A stretch of 64,000 nucleotides of DNA from Zoroaster sp. YZ-2022. Lineage: Eukaryota > Echinodermata > Asteroidea > Forcipulatida > Zoroasteridae. Positions 1 through 33,222 of the stretch are shown piece by piece. The notes under the pieces were generated by a model. It saw only the letters and a program-made list of their open reading frames with translations, was not told where the DNA came from and did not search any database. Numbering within the stretch: the first letter of the stretch is position 1; each line of letters begins with the position of its first letter. The DNA lies in contig CM055819.1 of assembly GCA_029582265.1 (NCBI GenBank), positions 26,178,715 to 26,242,714 on the forward strand, written 5' to 3'. The position numbers and the translations under genes were made by a program.

Positions 1-109
1 CTTTATTTGTGACTTACTATTTATTATTCCTTGGTTATAACATTTTTTTAATTTTATGTTGTTACACACACCCTTCTCTCCTGACCCAATCCCTTTGTTC
101 AACTTGTAT

Positions 110-520
110 ACCCTGTTATGTTTATATAACGTTCATATAAAATTACAATGTTCATTTCTCTTGTAGTGTTTGTAAGATTGTTGCATTTTTGGCCAAATAA
201 ATAATGACAATAAAATAATTCATGGATGTTGATCAGAAATGTCGTCCCATATACTCCAACCAAACACATCTTTTGAAGAGGCCTTCCTGCCATCTGAATA
301 GTTAAAAAAAATTGTGCTGCTTATCTTGGCCCTGTCATGTTTAACGTTTATATATAATTACAATGTTCATTTCTCATTTATTATTTGTATGATTGTTGCA
401 TTTTGACCGAATAAATAATAATAATAATAATAGAATATTTGATGGTGTTGCTTAGAATTGTGGTCCCATGTTCTCCCACCAAATAATTATAGAAAATGCC
501 TTTCTGAAGTCTGAACACCT
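110..520. repeat. Diverged tandem duplication, about 220-bp period
   Basis: Two adjacent segments (about 110-300 and 331-520) share a common order of words: CCCTGT-ATGTTTA, ATTACAATGTTCATTTCTC, GATTGTTGCATTTT, AATAAATAAT, GTCCCATRTWCTCC and CCTTTCTG/CCTTCCTG followed by TCTGAA. They are diverged by substitutions and by a short AAT-type expansion in the second copy. No coding potential is evident. Confidence 0.6.
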
Positions 521-1117
521 GCTCATCTTAGCAATTTACATGTAGCTTTAATCAGTCTATTACCATAATTCTTCATAACTTTGTCAGAGCATTTTTTTAA
601 ATGAAAATCAAAACTCATCTCCAGATAAACAGGAATGTGGAAAACAAAGTAACATACTCAGTGAATTCCCGTAACTTTTCACAATGCCCACCGCGCATCA
701 CTCACATGCACACATATACAAATGAGCGCGACACGTACGCAGACGTCCGTGTATTAGTTTATTAGGCATACTTGCCTTTCCATGGTACATGTACATCCAT
801 GTTTGTTGTAGTGATTGCAAGGTCAGTGCTTGGGTCAGTGGACACTGTTTATTGCTCCATGCATGCAGGGTCTCTCGCCATGTACATGTATCACAGATTA
901 GAAACACATGTGTGCATACAGTACATGTCATGTGCTTGCTTTACTACTGAAGGATTTTGGAGGATTCAGGTTAAATGCGTAAGCAAATGGGCCTAGGGAG
1001 TTGGGGTTAATGGAAATCCATGTTAAGTCTGTCTTTCAGATTATGTGTGTGAATACTACAAATACATGTATGTTGTGATTGACGTCACAACGTCGGGCTT
1101 CTTTACAGGCAATGACA

Positions 1118-1370
1118 ACACAAGTACTAACCCTAACAACCCCAAGTCCATCAGAATCCACCCCCTTGGTTTTGCTTGGTGTACATCGGCCCAGCGAATT
1201 GAGCATGATTCCATGTGTACCAAATCCAATAAACTCCACCGGCTGCTTTTGTTGGATTCAGGACTGTGTCTAGCCAAGCCATGGATGCTAAGTTGCATTG
1301 GCCACTGTACCAATTCCATCAAAAGTCCAACAACTGGGTGACTTTTTAGTGCATGTCGATTGATTTTGGT
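1118..1370 (+). repeat. Dispersed repeat copy (same family as 5386-6300 and 11700-11945)
   Basis: The copy begins with CTAACCCTAACAACCCC and carries the words GGCCCAGCGAATTGAGCATG, TGTGTACCAAATCCA and CCACCGGCTGCTTTTGTTGG, followed by GCCAAGCCATGGATGC. The same word order is seen at 5386-6300, where the internal part is tandemly expanded, and at 11700-11945. This copy has a single internal unit and may show the pre-expansion state. Confidence 0.6.
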
Positions 1371-1573
1371 GGATTCAGGAGGTTTTCTAGTAGAGGGTAC
1401 GTGCACAACTGGGAAAGTTCCACGTGTGGCACACAGTATGATTTCATCATTGTAAACATCATTGGTTGGTATTGTATTGAAGCACTTTACTGCATAGACA
1501 AATACGCTGTATACGTGTAAGAAGTCTTGGCAAAGTATAGGTAGCTTAAAATCAGCCCAAGCCAAATTGCCAA

Positions 1574-1767
1574 TTAAAGGGACACTCTCGTCACGATCAG
1601 AGCAGACTTTCAACAGGGCATGGAATCGGTGTCCTAGTTTAAGATGAACACAGTGACTGAAAACTACCGGCTCATTTATGCAGCAGCAACGGTAGTATGA
1701 CCTTATCATGTGGGGTATTATTTTCAGGCACCGAGTTAATCTAAACCTAGCACTGCGATTCCATGTA
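1574..1767. mobile_element. Partial copy of TTAA-flanked palindromic MITE (family C)
   Basis: The left end TTAAAGGGACACTCTCGTCA and the body words CAACAGGGCATGGAATCGG, GATGAACACAGTGACTG, CAGCAGCAACGGTA and GACCTTATCATGTGGGGTAT match the family C elements at 8.1, 18.1, 48.5, 53.7 and 60.8 kb. The right end is degraded after GATTCCATG. Sequence to its left (1430-1570) matches, in reverse, the 207-bp tandem unit at 58.44-58.99 kb. Confidence 0.75.
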
Positions 1768-3166
1768 CCTTAACCCTAACGATCCCCATCCAGCCAAACT
1801 CCAACACCAGGGATTGTTGGAGTTTGATGGGTTGAGTACTGTGTACTTCTGATATGGCATGTGTAAAGTATTGGAATATGGCTGGATGAGTACTGTATGT
1901 GTGCAGTAACAGTGTTGTTTTTTGATTGAGTGAGGACGGTGGTTCTACTAGCATGCAATATTGGAGAGAGTGTGTGTATGCAACCTGCTGAGTGTAATAA
2001 ATACATGTAACTGATAAAGGCATTGTACTTACATGTAGGTATGCTTGGCATTGTGTCAAACATCATACAACTACAATGTAGAACCTACCATTTATTCCAT
2101 AGGGTGTTTTAGTTTTTGTATAGTTAAGTTTTTTTAGCATGAAAACAATTGTTGGATTATGATGGGTTGAGTACTGTGTGACTCCCGTGTTCAAACTTTA
2201 CTTTGGGCCATGTGTCCCCACTCAATCAAAATCCAACAGCTGAGGGCCTGTTGGAGTTTGACGGGTTGAGTACTGTTATGGCAAGTGGACTGTTGGAGTT
2301 TGATGAGTTGAGTACTGTAAACCAGCAACAGTCAACCATGGTGTTGGGATTTGATAGGTTGAGGAAGGTTTCTAGTAAAAATGCTTAGGGAGTTAGGGTT
2401 AAAACACGTACTGCTTGCAAAACTGTTAATACGTATGTATTTGTACATACAGTAGTCTACATAAAATTTAAAACTAGCTTACAGTCACACGTTTGAAAAA
2501 TATTTATATACATGTAGTGTATGTATGTAGATGAAGTAAATTCCTGTAACTGTTGTTACTGAATGGCAATGTACCAATCATACCAATCTGTGCCATTCAG
2601 GTGTACATGTACATGTAGTTCGTTTTATAGCCGAAGGAAATCCCAATACGCTTTAGTACGATATTATTATCCCTGGTCATTGGGTATACTTACAATATTC
2701 CTTGAATGTTCTCAGATCCCTGAGGAGCATGTAGCCTCTGCAGGCAGGGCTAAGGCTTTTAGATTCCAATCAAAACAATTTCCATCTCTGCCCTCCAGTA
2801 CAATGTATTGTGTAACGTGTGTGTAAGCCAGGATTTGAAAAAAAAAGGGGCATCTGAATTTGTTTAAATTCTTTGTAAAACAGGGTGTTTCAAATTTTGT
2901 AATTTGGAATACATGTACAGTGTACATGTACATGTGTCCATTTTCTAGCAGTCAGGGCTTCTAAAATACACTCAGATCGACATGTACACAGTACATGTAC
3001 GTACACGTACTTGCTGGCTAATAGTACACCTGACATTATATGTTCATGTACATGTATGCTACCCTCCTATGCTCGTTTTTTACAATGTACATGTATACTC
3101 CAGGATGACGAGAAGCAATTACATACATGTACATACAATGTATGGTTTTACGTAAGTGTCTTGCTC

Positions 3167-3434
3167 TTAACTAGTTCGCGTCGGAGGCCGTGTATGTTGT
3201 ACACGCAATTTTTTTTTTGCACCACGGATCGGAGAGTGTTTAAACACGCCATAGGAAACTCCGGAATATTTGTATGCAAGCTCGGTTGACGTGGCAACGA
3301 GCCGAGCGAACAGTGACATGCTCGGTAGACGTGGCCACGCGCTGTGGAAGCTTCCATCAACGTGTTTGTGTGGGGAAAAGAAACCCGCACAGGGGCCCAG
3401 AAAAACTTTTTTATTCCCGACGCGAACTGGTTAA
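3167..3434. mobile_element. TTAA-flanked MITE with CGCGAAC-type inverted ends (family D)
   Basis: The left end TTAACTAGTTCGCGTCGG and the right end, read in reverse as TTAACCAGTTCGCGTCGG, form about 18-bp inverted repeats flanked by TTAA. The length is 268 bp and the interior is GC-rich. Two further copies sit at 8717-8979 and 51542-51794. TTAA target choice is typical of piggyBac-superfamily elements. No transposase is encoded, so this would be a non-autonomous element. Confidence 0.75.
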
Positions 3435-3989
3435 GGGCACTATTGCCTTGGCCAGCCTGACAAATGGATTCGAACCCTACATTACATGTACATGTACATT
3501 TGTACATATGCTGCTGAGTCATCCATCATCCATTGTACAGTGAACAATTTTGCATGTAGCAAAATGCTAAACAATACTCACAATTAGCTACATGTATACA
3601 TACCTGTACATATCATGTGTATACACAACTACAATATTTGCTATTCAAAATTAGCATTACATATTTATACATACATGTATGTACATGTAAGTTATCCGAT
3701 CATGGTCGCGTTTTGGTAGCATGTTATGATTACATGTACATGTACATTGTACATATCTATAGGTTAAATAAAACATATTTTTTTATTATGCAAAAATACG
3801 TGTATTTGAACAAAATTGTTTCCTGCATTGCACTGGACAGCTCAGCCAAGACACACAAGTTTACAAGTTACATGTACTGTACATACATACATAGGGAAGG
3901 GACAACATTGGTACATGTACATGTATACACTGTACATTTCAAGATTATCAAATCATGAAGTTATCATCTGAAATCTTACTTGATGTAAC

Positions 3990-4300
3990 GTGGTACTGGT
4001 TTCAATCATCCTGAGATTTCATCTTGGAGAAAACAGGAACTGTTATGTTGATTTTACAAAAAATTGTAAGAAGTTTTTGCAAAACATACTGTGCATATAT
4101 TGTAGTACACTGTACAATGTACATGTACATGTATGTCGTTTTCTCAAAATGTGAGCACCTACGTACATGTACATGTACATGCACATGCACATGTTAGTTT
4201 TATGATATATTTCTTGAGGTCTTGATGGTTGGAATGAACGTACAAGTACGTACACTGTACGTTACCAAATACCATTTGTACACAGGTCTTCCCTTGAACA
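3990..4300. repeat. Dispersed repeat, single-unit copy of the family expanded at 51.8-53.2 kb
   Basis: The words GAAAACAGGAA, GTCGTTTTCTCAAAATGTGAGCACCTA, TTAGTTTTATGAT and GAATGAACGTAC recur in the same order at 42530-42930 and around 51440-53290. Here the middle is interrupted by an (ACATGT)n stretch. No gene is evident. Confidence 0.5.
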
Positions 4301-4342
4301 CTTGACTAATCTTGAAGTTCTCCTTGTCATTTTGTCCCACAG

Positions 4343-26767
<22,425 letters not shown>

Positions 26768-27737
26768 AGCAAAGGTCAGGTTCAAGAGGTCATCTTGTTG
26801 GTCATCCACATGTTTATACATCTAATTGTGTATAGTTTACCTTCAGTTTTGTTGAGGTTTCTTTTTTTTGGGGGGGGGGGAGTTGTGATTTTTTTATTTA
26901 AATTTAATTTTAATCAACTGTTTATCATTTCTGCGGTGAATCCTAAAATGTACGGTAATACCACAAATGCACAATTTTTGTTATTCATTTATTAGGTGAC
27001 ATGTGAATGTTATTTGTAAAAACGTAGACTCTTGTTAGTACCAAGTTTAAAAAAACTCCAACCTGATAAAATCTATCTTTCAATGATAGATTTGTAATGT
27101 GTACATGTATGTGTATAGTTTTCTTGTACATGTTTTGCTGTAAATGCATGTAAATATAATATTCCTATTTTGGTTGTACATCTTTTGATAGGCTTCAAGT
27201 TAGCTCGCTCGTTTAATCAATGATTTGTGTTTTTGTACAGGACCAACAGCCACATATACATGTATATCTTTGAGTAAACTGTAAGAAGATTTCCAAGAAT
27301 CACTCGGGAAGCTGCTAATCTATAGACCTCTTGTCTTCAACTATTCCTTGGCACGTCAGTTTCTTCATCTCCGGGTCTCGCGTAGTTTCACCTCTAGAAA
27401 GTCAACTCACGATCTGTAATTCCTCCAAGCGACTGAGGACGGCCTTGTTATGTCTGTGCCCTCCTTCCCCACTACAAGGTCCACCAACAACCCTGCATGG
27501 GTTTAGTCATCACCATCAGTGTGTTTGGTGAAGGGAATCTGGTCAAGTGCAGTCACCATTTGCAGGCAGTGAGGACAACAGCTGTGACCAAGATGCGAAT
27601 TTCATTGAGCTGCTAAAAGCGTAAACATTTTGCAAAGCAAATATTTTTGTGAAGCAATGTATAGGAGACAATTGGCCATATTCTTTAAATTTCATACAAA
27701 AGTTTGGCTGCTGAACAACTAAACTGCCAAGTAAATT

Positions 27738-27870
27738 TTCCTGCTTGGCAAGTGTTGCCAAGTTTTTCCTGCTAAGTAAGTTTTCTTGCTGAGTAAGTTT
27801 TCCTGCGAGGCAAGTTTTTCTCCTTGGCAAATTTTCCTGCTAAGAAAGTTTTTCCTGCTAAGCAAGTTAT
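27738..27870 (+). repeat. Degenerate ~18-20-bp repeat
   Basis: About seven imperfect copies of TTTTCCTGCTAAGTAAG / TTTTCCTGCTTGGCAAG run up to the TA microsatellite. Confidence 0.75.
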
Positions 27871-27914
27871 ATATATATATATATGTATATACAAATGTAT
27901 ATGTATATGTATAC

Positions 27915-27972
<58 letters not shown>

Positions 27973-28003
27973 GTATACGTATATATATATATACGTATAT
28001 ATG

Positions 28004-28034
<31 letters not shown>

Positions 28035-28069
28035 GTATATATATATATATGTATATATGTATATATGTA

Positions 28070-28116
<47 letters not shown>
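27866..28116. repeat. (TA)n / TATATGTA microsatellite
   Basis: About 250 bp of alternating T and A with interspersed G/C (TATGTATA, TACGTATA). A second pure TA tract is at 28388-28440. Alternating YIYIYI open frames on both strands are artefacts of this repeat. Confidence 0.97.
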
Positions 28117-28120
<4 letters not shown>

Positions 28121-28301
28121 CCTTTTCACCTATAGGCGACCTCATAGAAACGTGCACAAAATTCCCTCTTACCTTTCCCTTTGTTTATATATCCTCCAAC
28201 CGTCCAAAACGCTGGAAAAAAAATGTTTACACTAATTCGAGGCTCAGGACGCGATGATTGTTAGACTTTATGACAAACTTATGACTTTAAAGGGTAGCTG
28301 A

Positions 28302-28335
28302 GCGTTAAGGCGACCGGCAACGGTCGCCTTAACGC
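28302..28335. other. Perfect 15-bp hairpin with GCAA loop
   Basis: GCGTTAAGGCGACCG, loop GCAA, CGGTCGCCTTAACGC. The stem has no mismatch, and the loop is of GNRA type when read on the plus strand. A third partial copy CCGGTCGCCCTAAG follows at about 28359. It lies about 1.5 kb after the KCTD stop codon. Its function is unknown. Confidence 0.8.
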
Positions 28336-28385
28336 AGAAAAATAGCAATTTCTAAAGAACCGGTCGCCCTAAGACTGAAAAAGTA

Positions 28386-28442
<57 letters not shown>

Positions 28443-28503
28443 TGCTTCTGGCAGGTTCTAAGGTAAATTTCGCTTAGCAGATAAATTGAAATCGAACCCA
28501 GGC

Positions 28504-28765
28504 CATATGTGACCCACTCCATCGAAATGAGGAATGTCCCCCAACACATGTTTCCGTGTAATGGACTTCCAAAGTTCACAAAACGTGCATGACTGCATTA
28601 TTACATTATCAATTTATCACATCCTAACACAGGAATGAAATGAACCAAAAATGAATGTTTGGCATCATCAGAAACCCCATTAAATTCTCTTTAAAGTTGA
28701 TATCCATATCTCAAAATGTGAAATTTGGGGGACATTTCTCATTTCAATGAAGCGGGTCACATATG
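28504..28765. mobile_element. 262-bp inverted-repeat element, CATATGTGACCC ends
   Basis: The left end CATATGTGACCCACTCCATC and the right end, reversed, CATATGTGACCCGCTTCATT continue to TGTCCCCC, giving about 39 bp of inverted repeat with four mismatches. The target duplication is not clear and no coding capacity was seen. The superfamily is undetermined. Confidence 0.75.
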
Positions 28766-29569
28766 ATGTACATAAAATTAATGGATTTTACTTTTCCACC
28801 AACTGTTTAAATTTTGAAGCAATAGTTAGCCTAATAGAAGCAAAGACGATATTTTGCGTCCATAAACACCCGAGTTGGTTTAGCAATTCAGTATTGTGAC
28901 GTCAAGTTTGATTATGAGCATGAGGTTATTAAGAAATCACCTTCGACTCAGTCCCAGTTCCATCCCCTCTGAAGAAATGACAGCAAAGAACTCCGGGTAA
29001 CTCTGCACGGAAAGGAGCAGGACAATATCAAGATAACTTTTACCCCTTTATTTCACCTTTCTTTTCGTTATCGATGTCACCACATCTTTTTGTATCTGTG
29101 GTGACGTCGAATAGAACTAGCTCCCTGTATGCAGTAACACCACCATTTTTTATTTCACACAAGTTTTGATGGGTAGCATTTGTATAGTGTTGTAAATTAT
29201 AATGATTATGTCAAATGATTATTCAGAGGAAGATCAAGATCTAATGAGTGGTCAGTTAATTGGCCACTTGTCAGATGTAAACCAAACTCCCTAATAGATT
29301 AATCGGACTTGTTGAGCTGCGTGCATGCAGCGTGTTACGAATAAGGCCATTCTCTCTGACAAGCTCTGTGGACCCATGTCTTTTTGTAAAATGTTTTGTA
29401 ATATGCACATGTAACAGCTATGTCAGAGCTCTTTTTGCTCAGTGGGTGTAGCATCGATAGGTTAATTATTTCATTTCCACTGAAACACCCTAAATTCCAA
29501 GCATTGTGATTTGCACACTTGTGATAAATGCAAATGTACAGTGTAGGTGCACTCAGGTGAATCTCTACA

Positions 29570-29815
29570 TCTTAACCCCCATGCACACACCCTAAGCTGG
29601 ATTGTTTCAAAACCCTATGTACCTACTCCACCACCCCCAGGTGGATTGCTCCAAAACCCTAGATACATGTACCTACCCTACCCCAACCCCAGGTGGATTA
29701 TATCTACTTCAAAACACCAGAGCCCTACCCAACCCTACCCTACACCCAGCCTAGGTGGATTGTTTCAAAACCTAAGATCCCCACCCCTTAGCCCTGCTTC
29801 CCCCACCCCCAAATG
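29570..29815 (+). repeat. Degenerate C-rich tandem repeat, about 4 units
   Basis: Units of roughly 55-60 bp contain CCCCAGGTGGATT and TTCAAAACCCTA with variable CCCTACC spacers. It is probably a decayed minisatellite. Confidence 0.65.
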
Positions 29816-30898
29816 TAAATGATAGGATCAAATCCTTCTTGGTTTAAAAAAAAAAAGTTTTTCATTCCCATTTCTGTCTGTAATTTCTCAAGGATTGTAA
29901 CATTGTTTCTAATATTGATAAAACAGTCAGCTTTAAGAAAAATAATGCAGAAGTTTAATCAGAAAAAGCTTTTGTATATATATATATGTATATATATATG
30001 ATTAATCAAATGACTGTAACGATATTAAGGTCATGATTCTCAGGAGGGGTCTTTTTGTTGAACTGTTTTTGTTGGAAATCTTGACCTCTTAAATAAGGTT
30101 GGTCTTGTCTCGAATCTCCCCTTAATCAAAACCTGTGTCAGTGATATGACCAGTTATAGCCCTCAAGGTACATGTACATGTACATGTATGTATATATGTG
30201 TGATCATGTACAGGCTCCGATCTATATCACACTTTTTTTTTTATATTTACTGTAAAGTTATCACATGGAAGGAATAACATTGGTTTTTGGAAACCTGCAT
30301 TAATTATTCAACCGTTCCATTTTGGTTGTTTTTGAGAAAACAACAACATGAGGTTTAAAAAAAAAAAAAATTATTATTTATTTATTTTTTACGTCAAAAC
30401 AACTTTTTGTTGTAATTTTGACTTGATAATTTTTTTTTTTTTCTCCGAGGTGAAAGATGGAATAATTTCTCAGAATGTATGATTTTAGATAATAATTTGT
30501 CCATTTAATAGTTGGGTATTTATCAATGTTGTACCTTTTTTGTTCAATAGACCTACACAAATCAGATGTTGTACACATCCAGTTGGCCAACGTCAGGCCT
30601 TTTTTTTTGTAGACCTTTCTTGCAATGCCTTTGTATTTGTCTGGTTTCCCAACTACCAGTTGGAAAATCGCCATGGAAAAAAAAACAGCTAGAAAGGCAC
30701 CAGTCCTATTTTAGATTTTCATAAGACTTGTGTATTAGAAACCAAGATGGTATGATTGAAGGCCAGTGTGTGAATCTTTAACATGGTGCATAGGGGGAGG
30801 TCTGCTCTATATCAGGGGCAGTATTGGCAAGCTTTTTGGGTCAGCCAAGTAGATCAGATTACGAAGGAAGAAGGCATTCCTTCCCTTATGGTCAGATA

Positions 30899-31228
30899 GG
30901 GAGGAGGGCCAAAGTCTTGGTACAGCCAAGCCTTTGAGAAGCCTGGCCAGGTCCAGGCTACCTGGCTTCCTAATCTGTTTTTTGTGAGTCCTAATCCTGG
31001 GCTTCTGGAGGGCCTAGCCCAGCCAAGTAGAGCTCATTATAATGGCTGCAGTTGCGAACAACTGAGGTTGTCAGTCAAGTTTACATTAACAATAAGAGCT
31101 ATTTGCGATCCATTCATGAGTAAAGGGTCTATTGTGCTCGGCTTGGGGATTGTATAGGCCTGGACATAGCGTGGCCCTGGCCAGGCCTCTCAATGGCTTG
31201 GCTGTACCATGACTTTGGCCCTCCTCCC
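30899..31228. mobile_element. 330-bp TA-flanked inverted-repeat element
   Basis: The left end GGGAGGAGGGCCAAAGTCTT and the right end, reversed, GGGAGGAGGGCCAAAGTCAT continue through GGTACAGCCAAGCC and GGCCTGGCCAGG, about 60 bp of inverted repeat in all. TA lies immediately outside both ends (30897-30898, 31229-31230). It is G+C-rich with no open frame of note. Confidence 0.75.
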
Positions 31229-32258
31229 TAAGGTGTCACTCAAGATGTTGCAGTATGCACCGTAATCTTAAATGGTTTTAATTAATTATGACAGTTTAGA
31301 AACATAGAGGCTTCAATAACTGTGTTTAATTACTATGCAGATAAACTTTTGTGCCATGACTTCTTTTAGACTAGAAAAGTTAGATTTTTTTATTGAAATA
31401 ATATTTGTTTGTGATAGAAGCGTTGATGTATAGAATCATTATGCTAATTTTGTTATGTAACTGGTGTACTATTTCATAAATCATAACACGTTGTGTATTG
31501 TTGGTGCAATTCATTTTGACACAACATTGTGGAGAGCATTTTGGGAATGCAAAGAGAATTAATGAGAGAAAGTATACAAATACCAATTTTTTTCTTTAAT
31601 AAAAAAAAATAGTTTATTGAAAAAGATGTGTCCAGTCTGCGAGAGTGTAAATCCTTCATCACAGCAAATCATTTTTTATATTGTTGTCTGTGAACTTGTT
31701 ATTAAAAGCACCCGAGGCCAAAAAAAAAAAAACATCTTTGGTTCCTCGTCTGTGTGCGTGTCGCCTCAGACCCACACATTGCCATTTTTAGTTTTCATGT
31801 ATACATGTATTACGTATTTCACTGGTTGGCAAAAGACAAAAAAACTAAAACAAAAACAAAAAAAAGATTGCAAAAAAATAAGCATCACCGCACCGATTTT
31901 GAAACTGACCTATGACCGGAGACTTGTCAACCAAAAAATGAAAGCAATAGGGATGTACGTATGTACATATACTGTAGTGTCATATATAGACAAGGAATCT
32001 TGTTTTTGGACGGTGCCACATCAAATTTGTACCATCATGAAAATTCTAACCCTTTAAGTCTCAGAATTGCCCTGTGTCCAGCATGGGGGGGGGGGGGGGT
32101 GTATGGGTATGGGTATGGGTATGGGGATGGGGGTAGGGGTAGACTCTGTATGCGGTACCAATTTCATACCACAACCGTTTTCAATCATGAATCATGAAAG
32201 CCAAGTTGAGGGTAGTTTGTGATTGCTGTGCAATGTGATTTAGACGCCATCTTGCTTT

Positions 32259-32419
32259 TTATAAGGAGCCTTTGGGCTTCAGAGTAACGGCGGTTGCCGA
32301 ATTTGGTGTTTGTGGCTGTGGCTGTTGGTTGTGGCTATGGTTATTGGCTGCAGTGGCCATGTAGGAAGATTTGGTGAACTGGCCATAGCTGTATCCATAG
32401 CTGTAGTTATGGTAACGAC
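32259..32419 (-). CDS. Candidate terminal coding exon of an unidentified gene
   Basis: On the minus strand, AAACTGCTTCAG precedes an in-frame stretch RYHNYSYGYSYGQFTKSSYM, ATAANNHSHNQQPQPQTPNS, ATAVTLKPKGSL and a TAA stop. The composition (Tyr/Gly then Asn/His/Gln-rich, ending in a basic tail) looks like the low-complexity C terminus of an RNA-binding or transcription factor rather than a repeat by-product. The G+C level exceeds the flanks. It would enter with one base from a preceding exon, which I could not find between 32.4 and 43 kb. The acceptor's pyrimidine tract is weak. It could also be a pseudogene fragment. Confidence 0.35.
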
Positions 32420-33074
32420 CTGAAGCAGTTTTAATATAACAATGTATGTAATGCAATGAGGATTACACAGCTGTATAGTATGTACATGTATAAAGAAACT
32501 TACCTTTACGGGCCAATCAGATCTCATGTTAGTTACTTACATGTATATGGCAACTGTTACGTCCAATCTGATTCGACCAGTGGGTTGTTACTGTGTAAGT
32601 GTAGTGTACATATATATCCAAGGAGTGTACTTTCATGGTGTATGCTCAACTGGTGTACAGTAGATGAAATCAACGTGCTGATGTTTGTGTACAGTTTATT
32701 AATGGATCAGGTGATTGGATCAGTTCTTATGATTTCTCCCTTCTCTTTATATTAATAACAATAAGTAAATTGTAAATGATGACCAAGTGCTTATCTCTGC
32801 TTTTGTGCAGAGATTCAATCCAAATTTTGATGTGCCTGTGGAAACTTGCAAGGGATTTTTATGTTTAATACCAAAAAAGGTAGTCTCAAACCTAGCCCCC
32901 CCCCCCCCCCAGTGTAGTGAGTTTTTCTGGTCTTGTAGAATCATCTCAAATATGCTACATCTTCACCTGTAAAACCTGTATATTTTTTTTAAAACTATAA
33001 CTGCCTGTATGGTACAGCAGTAAGGCCAAACGAAATAATAATAACAGGTAAAACTTGTAGCTTTGCATGGTGAG

Positions 33075-33222
33075 GATGATAAGTAAGACTAATTGCGGTG
33101 ACACCATGTGAAATTCTCAATTGAGTAGTAATTAGTTCTGAAAAGAACCCCCAGTTCTTTTCAGAACTAATTACTACTCAATTGAGATTCCATATGGTGT
33201 CACCGCAATTAGTCTTACTTAA
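33075..33222. repeat. Palindrome with ~68-bp arms
   Basis: The left arm AAGTAAGACTAATTGCGGTG, ACACCATGTGAAATTCTCAA, ..., GTTCTGAAAAGAAC and its reverse complement are separated by only a few C/A bases (CCCCA). The same half-unit occurs singly at 47840-47925 and, diverged, at 42750-42800 and 19268-19300. The palindrome therefore represents two head-to-head copies of a dispersed repeat. AAT repeats follow at 33223. Confidence 0.85.

Larger units (their letters stand above)
1..4342. other. Non-coding region upstream of first visible KCTD exon (probably intron)
   Basis: No exon was recognised here. The first visible KCTD exon begins with a splice acceptor in the middle of the BTB domain, so this stretch is most likely the preceding intron. 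It holds a diverged tandem duplication (110-520), fragments of several dispersed repeats (950-1770), a TTAA-flanked element (3167-3434), a copy of the repeat that is expanded at 51.8 kb (about 3990-4300), and many ACATGT-type palindromes. Confidence 0.6.
26768..32258. other. KCTD 3' flank and intergenic DNA
   Basis: Beginning with the presumed KCTD 3' UTR, this stretch holds a short CCTGCTAAGTAAGTTTT-type repeat (27738-27870), TA-rich microsatellites (27866-28116, 28388-28440), a perfect hairpin (28302-28335), inverted-repeat elements at 28504-28765 and 30899-31228, a GGTGGAT-containing degenerate tandem repeat (29570-29815), and G-rich GGGTAT repeats (32083-32140). No gene recognised. Confidence 0.7.

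Noticed and set aside
1056..1709. 217-residue minus-strand frame
   Set aside because: It runs through pieces of three dispersed repeats (family C, the 207-bp unit and the 87-bp family). No protein features.
27719..28257. Long Tyr/Ile frames on both strands
   Set aside because: Translation of a TA microsatellite.
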